This document shows, one piece after another, positions 23,060 to 31,403 of a stretch of DNA of 37,383 nt. The stretch's first letter is position 1. Each line of letters opens with the position of its first letter. The stretch covers positions 1 to 37,383 of the forward strand of contig BEHW01000003.1 in NCBI GenBank assembly GCA_002898675.1, written 5' to 3'. The translations under genes and the position numbers were made by a program. The notes beneath the pieces are model-generated. The model was not told the DNA's origin. It saw nothing but the letters and a program-made list of their open reading frames with translations, and did not search any database. The stretch is from a bacterium HR20. GTDB taxonomy: Bacteria > Bacteroidota > Ignavibacteria > Kapaibacteriales > NICIL-2.

Positions 23060-24184
23060 TCATTGCTCTGCTGTCCGTACGAGACGGAGACCGACCCCGA
23101 GCATTCGACGCGTCGGTGCAACGGAGGACTGGCGTGATGCTGCGCGATTGTCACGCGCTCCGGTCAGGTAATTGCCCCCACGCACACGGCGGTAGTACCC
23201 ATTTGCTGGGCCGCGAGGGTCGAGTGTGTCTGCAGGTCCGTAGGGAAGTCCACTGTCCCAGTCCCAGACAAACTCAGCGACATTGCCGATCATGTCGTAG
23301 AGTCCCCATGCATTTGGCTCTTTTTGACCGACTGGATGTGGGAGCAGGTTCGAGTTGATGCAGTACCATGCGATGCGGTCCAGCGCTGGATCGAGCGTGT
23401 CGCTTGCCAGACATCCTCCGTAAGGATTGCCGATCTGCCCGCTATAGACGTCAGTGGTCGTGCCAGCCCGTGCTGCATATTCCCACTCCGCTTCGGTTGG
23501 GAGGCGAAAGCCATTGGCCGTCCAGTCGCACTCGACGGTATCACCGCGGATGCGATAGCAGGGCCGCAGTCCAGAGCGAATCGAAAGCCGATTGCAAAAG
23601 TCCACAGCATCAATCCACGAGATGCTCTCGATTGGTAGGGAAGGCCCACTATGGTAGGCAGGGCTTGTCCCCATCACTTGCTCCCACTGTGCTTGCGTGA
23701 TTTCGGTCACGCTCATAAAAAACGGAGTCGAAATTCGCACCTGCAGGAGCGGCTGTTCGTTGAAACTGACACGCGTCGAGCCACGGAGGTACGCCCCTGC
23801 TGGGATGAATACCATCGGAATGTCTGGAGGGGCAGTGCGGATGTTGACCAGGAGAAAACCAGTTCCCAAGGTGTTCCCATCCTTTCGAACTGTTACTGAG
23901 ACGCCATACCATCCGATGGCAGAATAACTGAACTCAACTGTCGGCGTGCGGCTGACAATGCGAGTGGTGTCGAAATCCCACAGGTAGTCGAGGCTGCCCT
24001 CGATGGGGGGATGCTCGGCACGAAACGAGTACGGAACGCCTGGTGAGCCTTCCGTATTGCCGGGCATCGTCGTCACAATGCGAACGGTAAATGCTTCGTC
24101 CGTAGGCGCTGGCTCAGTGGGTGAGCTCTTGCAGCTACCGAGGAGCACAACGATTGGAACAATCCACCACAGACGAGCAGCCAT
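23060..24184 (-). CDS. lipoprotein with PKD-like and FGE-sulfatase (SUMF1) fold domains
   Basis: A 374-residue lipoprotein: signal peptide with lipobox LLGSC, lipidation Cys at residue 18. Residues about 30-115 form a PKD/Ig-like domain (YLWDFDTTRIVSRTPT). From about 120 to the end is an FGE-sulfatase fold (MVFIPAGAYLRGSTR, TPFFMSVTEITQAQWEQVMG, FRLPTEAEWEYAARAGT, MIGNVAEFVWDWD, RVRGGNYL). Formylglycine-generating enzymes carry a catalytic Cys pair in the region after RGGSF. Here it reads RGGNYLTGARDNRAASR, with no Cys, so enzyme activity is unlikely. It may be a structural surface lipoprotein, as GldK/GldJ of gliding and type IX secretion are FGE-fold lipoproteins, but no gldLMN genes are near. 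Its ATG overlaps the ATG of the divergent peroxiredoxin gene. Confidence 0.83.
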   Translation of the reverse strand: MAARLWWIVPIVVLLGSCKSSPTEPAPTDEAFTVRIVTTMPGNTEGSPGVPYSFRAEHPPIEGSLDYLWDFDTTRIVSRTPTVEFSYSAIGWYGVSVTVRKDGNTLGTGFLLVNIRTAPPDIPMVFIPAGAYLRGSTRVSFNEQPLLQVRISTPFFMSVTEITQAQWEQVMGTSPAYHSGPSLPIESISWIDAVDFCNRLSIRSGLRPCYRIRGDTVECDWTANGFRLPTEAEWEYAARAGTTTDVYSGQIGNPYGGCLASDTLDPALDRIAWYCINSNLLPHPVGQKEPNAWGLYDMIGNVAEFVWDWDSGLPYGPADTLDPRGPANGYYRRVRGGNYLTGARDNRAASRQSSVAPTRRMLGVGLRLVRTAEQ

Positions 24185-24653
24185 GGCACTATCAGTCGGT
24201 CAAACGGCACCCGAATTTACTGCGCTTGATCAAGACGGCCGCGCGATCTCGCTTGGCGACTATCGCGGCAAATGGGTTGTGCTCTACTTCTACCCAAAAG
24301 ACAACACCAGCGGTTGCACCCGCCAGGCATGCGCGTTCCGCGATGCGATGGAGGGGCTAACAACGGCGGGTGCGGTCGTCGTTGGCGTCAGTCCTGATTC
24401 AGTACGGTCGCACCGCAGCTTTGCTGACAAGCACAGCCTTCCTTTTCGACTGGTTGCCGACGAAGACCATCAGATTGCTCAAGCATACGACGTTTGGAAA
24501 GAAAAAAAGCTCTACGGTCGGACATACTGGGGCATTGAGCGAACGACGTTCATCATTGCTCCCGATGGACGCATTGCTGCGATCTTCCCGAAGGTCAAGG
24601 TTGACGGGCATGTCGAGCAGGTTCTCGAAACGCTTCGAGCGCTTCAACGATGA
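24183..24653 (+). CDS. bcp: thioredoxin-dependent peroxiredoxin (BCP/PrxQ type)
   Basis: A 156-residue peroxiredoxin that reduces hydrogen peroxide and organic hydroperoxides with thioredoxin in the cytoplasm. It starts MALSVGQTAPEFTALDQDG, the usual BCP N-terminus. The active site is NTSGCTRQACAFRD, with peroxidatic Cys45 and resolving Cys50, four residues apart as in two-cysteine PrxQ/BCP enzymes. The expected TTFIIAPDGRIA strand follows. The start codon lies in CCATGG and shares bases with the ATG of the divergent lipoprotein. Its end overlaps der by ATGA, so the two are coupled. Confidence 0.95.
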   Translation: MALSVGQTAPEFTALDQDGRAISLGDYRGKWVVLYFYPKDNTSGCTRQACAFRDAMEGLTTAGAVVVGVSPDSVRSHRSFADKHSLPFRLVADEDHQIAQAYDVWKEKKLYGRTYWGIERTTFIIAPDGRIAAIFPKVKVDGHVEQVLETLRALQR

Positions 24654-25951
24654 ACACTGTTGCGATTGTAGGACGACCGAACGTTGGCAAGTCCACACTG
24701 TTCAACCGTATCCTCGAGCGACGGGAAGCAATCGTCGAGGAAACGCCGGGTGTCACGCGCGATCGCCTCTATGGCCGTGCGGAGTGGAATGGCGTGCATT
24801 TCCATCTTGTTGATACTGGCGGAATCGTTCCTGATAGTGAGGAGCTTTTCGAACGCGCTATAACTGAACAGGCACAACTTGCCATCGAAGAAGCTGATGT
24901 GATTGTGTTTGTGCTCGATGGGAGCGTTGGCGTCACTGCGCTAGACCACCGAGTGGCGGAACGTTTGCGTGCTGCGGGCAAGCCTGTTATCGTCGCTGTC
25001 AACAAGTGCGATCATCCCCAGCATGATGCCAACGTTGCCGACGCCTATCGCTTGGGATTTGAGCGTGTCTTCGGCATTTCGGCGATGAGTGGGCGCCAAA
25101 CGGGAGATCTGCTCGATGCGATTGTCAGCTATCTTGAGCCAGCTCCAGCTAGGGAAGAAGACGCCCTACTCAAAATCGCCATCGTTGGCCGACCGAACGT
25201 GGGGAAATCCTCGATCGTCAATGCGCTGCTGGGACAGGAGCGAATGGTGGTTACTCCGATTGCAGGTACCACGCGGGATGCCGTTGATAGCATCCTCCGC
25301 TTCCACGGTCGTAGTGTCGTCCTCGTTGATACCGCTGGCTTGCGGCGGCGAAGTAGCATTGCTGAGTCTGTCGAGCTCTACAGCGTGATTCGGACGCAGC
25401 GTGCGATCGAGCGTTCCGATGTTGCTATCGTCGTACTCGATGCAACGCGCGGCTTGGAGCATCAAGACAAGCAAATTATCGCCGACGTCATCGAAGCGCG
25501 TAAGGGAATACTAATCGCCGTTAACAAGTGGGATTTGGTCGAAAAAGATTCCCGAACTGCTGACCGTTTTATCGAACGCATTCGCAGCGAGCTGCCAACG
25601 GCAGACTTTGTGCCGATTGTGTTTACGTCGGCGTTGACTAAACAGCGACTGGTGACGCTCATTGAAAAGGCAGAGCAGATTCAGCAGCGCCGACTGCAGC
25701 GAGTGCCGACTGCGCAGCTCAACGAGCAAGTTCTCCCTATCCTGGAGCGGACTCCGCCACCGGCAGTTCGGGGGCGTGATGTCCGCATCAACTACGTCAC
25801 GCAGAGCGGTGTCGCACCACCGCTGTTTGTGTTCTTCACGAACTTTCCTGACTCGATCCCCGATCACTACAAGCGATTCATCGAGCGGACGCTCCGCGAG
25901 CTCTTCCCGTTGGAGGGAGTTCCGATTTCGTTGCTATTCCGGAGGAAGTAG
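24650..25951 (+). CDS. der: ribosome biogenesis GTPase Der (EngA)
   Basis: Der has two tandem GTPase domains and a KH-like C-terminal domain and helps assemble the 50S subunit. The 433-residue protein has the first P-loop GRPNVGKST at 8-16, then DTGGI and NKCD. The second P-loop is GRPNVGKSS at 180-188, with DTAGLRRR and NKWDLVEKD. The C-terminal domain contains VRINYVTQSGVAPPLFVFFT and ends in PISLLFRRK, both typical. The start overlaps the peroxiredoxin stop by ATGA. A hairpin lies after the stop in the gap to the convergent ahcY gene. Confidence 0.97.
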   Translation: MNTVAIVGRPNVGKSTLFNRILERREAIVEETPGVTRDRLYGRAEWNGVHFHLVDTGGIVPDSEELFERAITEQAQLAIEEADVIVFVLDGSVGVTALDHRVAERLRAAGKPVIVAVNKCDHPQHDANVADAYRLGFERVFGISAMSGRQTGDLLDAIVSYLEPAPAREEDALLKIAIVGRPNVGKSSIVNALLGQERMVVTPIAGTTRDAVDSILRFHGRSVVLVDTAGLRRRSSIAESVELYSVIRTQRAIERSDVAIVVLDATRGLEHQDKQIIADVIEARKGILIAVNKWDLVEKDSRTADRFIERIRSELPTADFVPIVFTSALTKQRLVTLIEKAEQIQQRRLQRVPTAQLNEQVLPILERTPPPAVRGRDVRINYVTQSGVAPPLFVFFTNFPDSIPDHYKRFIERTLRELFPLEGVPISLLFRRK

Positions 25952-25998
25952 GGCAACACACGCACTGGTAGAGAACCCTAACTATCCCACCAGCACAC

Positions 25999-26038
25999 AG
26001 GATGAGCAGAAAGCGGTAGCCTTCGGGTCTGCTGTCCT
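25999..26038. terminator. hairpin candidate between convergent der and ahcY
   Basis: AGCAGA (26005-26010) pairs with TCTGCT (26028-26033), and outer bases AGGA and TCCT extend the stem across a small bulge. It is the only hairpin I see in the 96-bp gap. No long T-run follows on either strand, so confidence is modest. Confidence 0.35.
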
Positions 26039-26047
26039 TGCCGTGCT

Positions 26048-27409
26048 TTAGTAGCGGTAGTACTCCGGCTTGTAGGGGCCTTCGATCGGAACGCCAATGT
26101 ATTCAGCTTGCTTCGGGGTCAGCACGTCTAAGTGCGCTCCGAGCTTGGCAAGGTGCAACCGCGCGACCTCTTCATCCAAATGCTTCGGCAGCGTATACAC
26201 ACCGGGTTCATACCGATCACTGTGCTGCCACAGCTCCATCTGCGCCAGCGTCTGGTTGGTAAACGATGCCGACATGACAAACGAGGGGTGCCCCGTGGCA
26301 CATCCAAGGTTCATCAGCCGACCCTCGGCAAGCACGATGATTTCCTTGCCATCAATGTTGTAGAGATCCACGAGTGGCTTGATTTGAACTCGCGTGTGCC
26401 CGTAGTTGCGATTGAGCCACTCCATGTCAATTTCGTTGTCGAAGTGCCCGATGTTGCCGACGATGGTTTTGTCCTTCATCAGCTTGAAAATCTCGCCGGT
26501 GACCACATCGCAGTTGCCGGTCGCGGTGATGACAATGTCGGCTTCGGGAACTGCATCGCGCATGCGGCGCACTTCGTAGCCATCCATAACGGCCTGCAAC
26601 GCGCAGATGGGATCAATCTCGGTGACGATGACGCGCGCACCAGCACCGCGGAGGGATGCTGCCGATCCCTTGCCGACGTCGCCATATCCAGCGACGACTG
26701 CCACTTTCCCGGCAATCATAATGTCGGTTGCTCGGCGAATAGCATCCACGCAGGATTCGCGGCAGCCGTACTTGTTGTCGAACTTCGATTTGGTCACCGA
26801 ATCGTTGACGTTGATTGCGGGAATCGGAAGCTTCCCGTGTTTCATCCGCTCGTAGAGGCGGCGGACGCCAGTCGTGGTTTCCTCGGTGATGCCGCGGATG
26901 TGCCGAACAAGTTCGGGATACTCATCGAGCACCAAATTGGTCAAATCGCCGCCATCATCGAGAATCATCGTCAATGGACGGTCCGGCGAACCAAAAAAGA
27001 GCGTTTGCTCGATGCACCAGCGGTATTCCTCCTCGGTTTCGCCTTTCCAGGCAAAGACCGGGATCCCTGCAGCAGCGATCGCAGCAGCGGCGTGGTCTTG
27101 CGTGGAGAAAATGTTGCACGAGGACCAGCGCACTTCGGCACCGAGTTCGACGAGCGTTTCGATGAGCACTGCCGTTTGGATGGTCATGTGTAAGCATCCA
27201 GCGATGCGGGCGCCGGCAAGGGGCTTGCTGCCGCGGTAGCGCTCGCGGATTGCCATGAGTCCGGGCATCTCGGCTTCGGCAAGGTGAATCTCGCGGCGTC
27301 CCCATTCAGCAAGGGAAAGATCGCGGACGCAGTAGTGTCCTTCCTTGTAGGCCAGCTCTCCGTTTGCTACTCGCGCGGGTAGCTCAGTCCGAGTGGTGAT
27401 CGTTGCCAT
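26048..27409 (-). CDS. ahcY: adenosylhomocysteinase
   Basis: AhcY hydrolyses S-adenosylhomocysteine to adenosine and homocysteine and so keeps methylation going. The 453-residue chain has the substrate part (LHMTIQTAVLIETLVELGAE, then SSCNIFSTQDHAAAAI), NDSVTKSKFDN with the catalytic Lys, the NAD loop VAGYGDVGKGSA and the C-terminal KPEYYRY, which is the family ending. The start at 27409 (MATITT) is the first ATG; an earlier in-frame TTG at 27427 is less likely. It lies 52 bp after the M28 peptidase gene on the same strand. I see no SAH riboswitch in that gap. Confidence 0.97.
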   Translation of the reverse strand: MATITTRTELPARVANGELAYKEGHYCVRDLSLAEWGRREIHLAEAEMPGLMAIRERYRGSKPLAGARIAGCLHMTIQTAVLIETLVELGAEVRWSSCNIFSTQDHAAAAIAAAGIPVFAWKGETEEEYRWCIEQTLFFGSPDRPLTMILDDGGDLTNLVLDEYPELVRHIRGITEETTTGVRRLYERMKHGKLPIPAINVNDSVTKSKFDNKYGCRESCVDAIRRATDIMIAGKVAVVAGYGDVGKGSAASLRGAGARVIVTEIDPICALQAVMDGYEVRRMRDAVPEADIVITATGNCDVVTGEIFKLMKDKTIVGNIGHFDNEIDMEWLNRNYGHTRVQIKPLVDLYNIDGKEIIVLAEGRLMNLGCATGHPSFVMSASFTNQTLAQMELWQHSDRYEPGVYTLPKHLDEEVARLHLAKLGAHLDVLTPKQAEYIGVPIEGPYKPEYYRY

Positions 27410-27461
27410 TGGTTGTGTTGAGAGCAACAGTGGAACAAGTATGCAAAATTACCGTGGATTC

Positions 27462-29294
27462 TCACCGCGGCGCCTCGAAGATGGCGTGGAGCACCACGCG
27501 CTGGTCTTCGTTAGGTCCGCGCAGGACGATAATCTCGGCTTCTTCTCCAGGCTCAGCGCGCGAGAGGACGTCCATCAGGTCGTAGATCGAACGAATCGCC
27601 GTTGTGCCGATTTGCACGATGATATCGCCCTCGCGGAGGCCGGCACGCTGTGCGGGTGAGCCCTCGATAACTCCACTGATGCGAAATCCCTTTGGGTGAT
27701 CGGCATAGTCTGGTATGACGCCAAGCCGTACTTTCACTGATCCCGTTGTCGTGTGTTGTTGCGCAGTGGCAACCTTCGTAAATGCAGGTCGTACTGGAAG
27801 AGCTGCGATGGACTCGATAACGTGCTGGACAAGCTCGAGGACGCGAGCCTCGCCGGCGTAGTTGAGCTTGTCCCACGTATCGGTCGGACGGTGGTAGTCG
27901 CTGTGCAGTCCTGTGAAGAAGAACAATACAGGAATGCCGCGGAGGTAGAAGGACGTATGGTCGCTCGGCCCGATGCCGTCGTCGGTGTAGCTCGGTTCAA
28001 AGTCGGCTGCCGCGGCAAGCGAATCAATGAGCGGTTTCCACAGCGGTGAAGAACCTACGCCCTGGATATTGAGCCGCTTTCCTTGCAGCCGCCCGATCAT
28101 GTCGAGATTGAGCATTGCGATGGTCTTGTCGAGCGGGACCAGTGGCGAGCGAACGTAGTATGCCGAACCGAGCAGTCCACGCTCTTCGGCGTTGAAGGCA
28201 CAGAAGACGACCGACCGTGCAAGGGGCTGTGCAGCGATGGATCGCGCCAGCTCGAGCAAACCGGCAGTGCCCGATGCGTTGTCGTCGGCGCCGGGATGGA
28301 TTTTGCGTTCTGCGCCGGTGTAGAGCGAGTTGTCGTCGCCCCAGCCGAGATGGTCGAAGTGTGCACCGATGACAATGTATTCATCCCGCAGCGTGGGATC
28401 GGTGCCGCGCACAATACCGACGACGTTTGCAATGGTGCTGCTATCAATCTGGTGGCGAATCTCGATGGTCATCTCGACGTCGGGGAGTTGGAAGCTTTGC
28501 GGCGCCTTGGTCTTGACAATTTCTTGCTCGCGCGTAAATAGAGACTGCTCGCGGGGAAACAAGCGTGCAGCGATACTGCGCTTTGCATGAAGAGCCAACA
28601 TGCCGCCGATCGGGGAGCGCCCGTCGTAGCGCAGCGGCATAAGCACTTCGCTGGAATCTCCTTGCGGATGGACGAACACCACCGCACGGGCACCGGCGCG
28701 ACGGGCACGTAGCACCTTCCGCCGCAGTTCGCTGTAGTTGACGCGGAACGGCTCGTGTGGGTTGTAGTGGTCGGGATCGCCCGTCAAGACAATGGCGATC
28801 TTTCCCTGCAGATCAAGCCCGGCGAAGTCGTTGGGACCATTCGTTTGCTGCCGACCAAATCCACAGAACACCACGGGTGCCGTGATCGTACCGGTATCGC
28901 TGATGCCGAGCGGAACGTAGTCCTGGAGCGGTTTCCAGGCGATCTGCACGGGCTTGAGTGCGCTGCGCGGGATACCTGGTCGCTCCAGCAGCATTCGAAT
29001 GCGAACAGAATTTGTGCCTTCCAGCTCAATCCGCGAGGCAATCGAAAAGCGCTGGAAGTAATCGCTTCCGAGCGGTGTTACACCAATCGCCTGAAATTGC
29101 TCGGCGATGTAGCGAGCAGCTTGCTCATTCCCTGCAGTGGCAGGCTCCCGGCCTTCGAGCTTCGGCGAGGCGAGTACCTGCACGTGCTGCCGAAGACGAT
29201 CGGCCAGCACGTTCGGCTGTCCATTGGCGGAAAGAGCCAAGCTGAGGGTTATCGCCGTTAGCAGAACACTGCGCTGAAACAAGCATCGTTGCAT
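27462..29294 (-). CDS. exported M28-family zinc aminopeptidase with PA and PDZ domains
   Basis: A 610-residue secreted or periplasmic peptidase. The signal peptide is about 26 residues (LLTAITLSLALSANGQ). The middle has a PA-like insert around 120-230. The M28 catalytic core holds the di-zinc ligands in the usual order: His312 (GAHFDHLG), Asp337 (GADDNASG), Glu370/Glu371 (NAEERG), Asp398 (NLDMIG) and His468 (DYHRPTDT). A C-terminal PDZ domain (about 510-605, GSPAQRAGLREGDIIVQI) probably tethers substrates or partners. Such PA-M28-PDZ proteins are common in Bacteroidota/Chlorobiota. The peptide substrate is unknown. It is divergent from the CAP gene and upstream of ahcY. Confidence 0.93.
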   Translation of the reverse strand: MQRCLFQRSVLLTAITLSLALSANGQPNVLADRLRQHVQVLASPKLEGREPATAGNEQAARYIAEQFQAIGVTPLGSDYFQRFSIASRIELEGTNSVRIRMLLERPGIPRSALKPVQIAWKPLQDYVPLGISDTGTITAPVVFCGFGRQQTNGPNDFAGLDLQGKIAIVLTGDPDHYNPHEPFRVNYSELRRKVLRARRAGARAVVFVHPQGDSSEVLMPLRYDGRSPIGGMLALHAKRSIAARLFPREQSLFTREQEIVKTKAPQSFQLPDVEMTIEIRHQIDSSTIANVVGIVRGTDPTLRDEYIVIGAHFDHLGWGDDNSLYTGAERKIHPGADDNASGTAGLLELARSIAAQPLARSVVFCAFNAEERGLLGSAYYVRSPLVPLDKTIAMLNLDMIGRLQGKRLNIQGVGSSPLWKPLIDSLAAAADFEPSYTDDGIGPSDHTSFYLRGIPVLFFFTGLHSDYHRPTDTWDKLNYAGEARVLELVQHVIESIAALPVRPAFTKVATAQQHTTTGSVKVRLGVIPDYADHPKGFRISGVIEGSPAQRAGLREGDIIVQIGTTAIRSIYDLMDVLSRAEPGEEAEIIVLRGPNEDQRVVLHAIFEAPR

Positions 29295-29375
29295 GGGAGA
29301 AACAGCGGAAGAAACTCAACACAATGCCAAATTACGCCATAACGCGGCTCCCAGACTGCGCGGGAAAGAAAGTTC

Positions 29376-29406
29376 TTTGTTCGAAAATTTTTTCGCTGTA
29401 ATTTTA
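29376..29406 (+). promoter_or_regulatory. Bacteroidota-type promoter before the CAP-domain gene
   Basis: TTTG (29376-29379), 19 bases, then TAATTTTA (29399-29406), one base off TAnnTTTG. The region is markedly AT-rich (TTCGAAAATTTTTTCG) against the surrounding GC-rich sequence. The start would be near 29413, about 19 bases before the ATG at 29432. Confidence 0.5.
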
Positions 29407-29431
29407 CGATGACTTCACCATACCGAAGAAG

Positions 29432-31282
29432 ATGCCGACGATGCAGATGGTTCTCGCATGGTGTCTTGCTCTGTGGGTCGTTGCTCTGCAGGCACAGGAT
29501 ATTCCGCAATCTCCAGCGAGCAATCCGCTCTATGCAGTGCCCTTCGAGCAGACAAGGCAAGCTGCACCGCATCAAGTAGTACCGCAAGCGCAGCAACTCT
29601 ACAGCCATGGCGATCCCACGCCAGAGGAACAGTTGATGCTGGAATACATCAATCGTGCGCGAGCGAACCCTCCTGCGGAAGGTGACCGGCTTGCAACAAC
29701 AACAGACCCAGACGTTGTGCAGTCGTATCAGTACTTTGGTGTGGACAAAAACAAGGTGCGGTCGGATTTTCAGAATTACCCAGCGCGCCCACCGTTGGCA
29801 TTCCACCCGCGGCTGATCCAGGCAGCGCGGAATCACAGCCGCGATATGCAGCAGAACGATTTTCAAGGGCACAATGGCTCCGATGGAAGCACGCTCCAAC
29901 AGCGTTTGCAGCGGGTAGGGTACACTGGCGCAAGTGCAATTGGAGAGAACGTCTTCGCATACGCGCGCAGCATGTGGCATGCGCACTGCGGCTTCAACGT
30001 GGATTGGGGTGCGGATAATCAGCAAACGCTTGGGCATCGCCGGAACATCATGAATTTCGACGGCACCATCGTTTACAACGAAATCGGAATTGGAGTTGTT
30101 CAGGACAATAATCCTGCAACGCAAGTCGGACCGTACATCGTCACGGAAGATTTCGCTGCATCGGGCGAGGTGTACATCGTTGGCGTCGTCTATCGCGACC
30201 AAAACGGTAATGGCTTTTACGATATCGGCGAAGGACTGTCTGGTGTGACAATTACCCCCTCGCGAGGGAATTACTACGCTGTCACTTCGACGTCCGGTGG
30301 CTATGCTATCCCCGTGACCGGTTTGACTGGTTCGATTACGCTCACGGCGCAAGGTGGTGGCATCACCGCCTCAAAGACGGTGACGTTGACGGGGAAGAAC
30401 GTCAAGGTTGATTTTACGCAAGACGTGGCACCAATACCACTTCCTCTGGAGCCAACAGAGGCTGCAACCGTCAGCGATACAGTAGTGCGGCTCATCTGGA
30501 GGAGCATCCCGCAAGCGCAACGCTACCACCTCCAGGTTGCCAGTGATTCGAATTTCCGATCGTTGATAGTAAACGATTCGACTCTCCGCGACACAACGTA
30601 TCTGCTTCGATCGCTTGCAAATCGGAGCCAATACTACTGGCGTGTCCGTGGGCGCCATGCAACGCTGGGATGGAGCGAGTTTTCTGCGCGCTCGAGTTTT
30701 TCGGTTGCCTTGCCGCTACAGGCCCCAACACTACTTGAGCCGGCTGATACTGTCAATCTCGCTGCTGGTCCAATCCGTTTCCGATGGACGTCGGCAGGTG
30801 AAAGTGTTGATACGTATTGGCTTGAGATCGTCAGCGATACGGCAACCTACGAGCTTGTGTTTGATCAGCCAACTGATCAGGACACGGTCTTTGTCCTCGA
30901 TAGTCCGAGCGTCCATTTGGAAAACAATCGCCTCTACTACTGGCACGTGACAGTGTACGACCTTACAGGAACCATCACAACACCGTGGAAGTGGTTCTTC
31001 ACCATTAGTCCGACGACAGCTGTCTTGGAGCCGCCGGGTGTGGACAACGATTCCTTTGCTGCCTGGTATGATGCAAGACGCGATGCAATTGTTGTCCGCT
31101 GCAATGGATCCAGTTCTGAACGTGTCGGGGTTTATTCGACGCAAGGTATTCGTTTGCTCCAAACCCAATGCCAGCAGCCCGTGGTGATACTTCCCGCACA
31201 ATCCTTGCCGCAAGGTGTATACTGGGTAGTCGTCCCAAGTCCACAAGGAAGACAGTGGCAATCCATCCTGATTGTTCGCTAA
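29432..31282 (+). CDS. secreted CAP/SCP-domain protein with SdrD-B-like, Fn3-like and type IX sorting domains
   Basis: A 616-residue exported protein. After the signal peptide (ends near residue 22), the CAP domain runs from about 64 to 242 with LEYINRARANP, AARNHSRDMQ, GENVF and a GHRRNIMNF motif. The His and Glu positions usual for bacterial CAP (SCP-like) domains are present. Residues about 247-320 have VVYRDQNGNGFYDIGEGLSG, a Ca-binding SdrD/Cna-B-like repeat. Two Fn3-like domains follow (about 333-430 and 435-530). The last 70 residues (VGVYSTQGIRLLQTQ, then LPAQSLPQGVYWVVV) match the C-terminal sorting domain of type IX secretion substrates, so it is probably placed on the cell surface or outside. 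Role unknown. Confidence 0.85.
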   Translation: MPTMQMVLAWCLALWVVALQAQDIPQSPASNPLYAVPFEQTRQAAPHQVVPQAQQLYSHGDPTPEEQLMLEYINRARANPPAEGDRLATTTDPDVVQSYQYFGVDKNKVRSDFQNYPARPPLAFHPRLIQAARNHSRDMQQNDFQGHNGSDGSTLQQRLQRVGYTGASAIGENVFAYARSMWHAHCGFNVDWGADNQQTLGHRRNIMNFDGTIVYNEIGIGVVQDNNPATQVGPYIVTEDFAASGEVYIVGVVYRDQNGNGFYDIGEGLSGVTITPSRGNYYAVTSTSGGYAIPVTGLTGSITLTAQGGGITASKTVTLTGKNVKVDFTQDVAPIPLPLEPTEAATVSDTVVRLIWRSIPQAQRYHLQVASDSNFRSLIVNDSTLRDTTYLLRSLANRSQYYWRVRGRHATLGWSEFSARSSFSVALPLQAPTLLEPADTVNLAAGPIRFRWTSAGESVDTYWLEIVSDTATYELVFDQPTDQDTVFVLDSPSVHLENNRLYYWHVTVYDLTGTITTPWKWFFTISPTTAVLEPPGVDNDSFAAWYDARRDAIVVRCNGSSSERVGVYSTQGIRLLQTQCQQPVVILPAQSLPQGVYWVVVPSPQGRQWQSILIVR

Positions 31283-31403
31283 CCATGGGGCGACGCAGAA
31301 GGATGCATCCCGTACAACGTAGGAGAAGCTTTTTCGATTGGTCGGTACCTTCTCTGGTTGGTGCTTATGAGTGTTTGTTCCATCACTTGCTGTGAGACAT
31401 ACT

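Noticed and set aside
22968..23171. Short Cys-rich plus-strand ORF (CKDCAKRHAC) over the fliH promoter
   Set aside because: It overlaps the sigma-54 promoter and the lipoprotein gene and has no ribosome site; the Cys spacing is probably chance.
26132..27193. Plus-strand open frame of 353 codons opposite ahcY
   Set aside because: Antisense shadow of a fully conserved adenosylhomocysteinase; no ribosome site or recognisable protein pattern.
27410..27461. Possible SAH riboswitch before ahcY
   Set aside because: The gap is only 52 bp, too short for the known SAH riboswitch structure, and no conserved core is seen.
29258..30352. Minus-strand open frame of 364 codons over the start of the CAP gene and its promoter
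   Set aside because: Opposite a protein with a signal peptide and CAP motifs; the translation shows no domain and crosses the promoter region.
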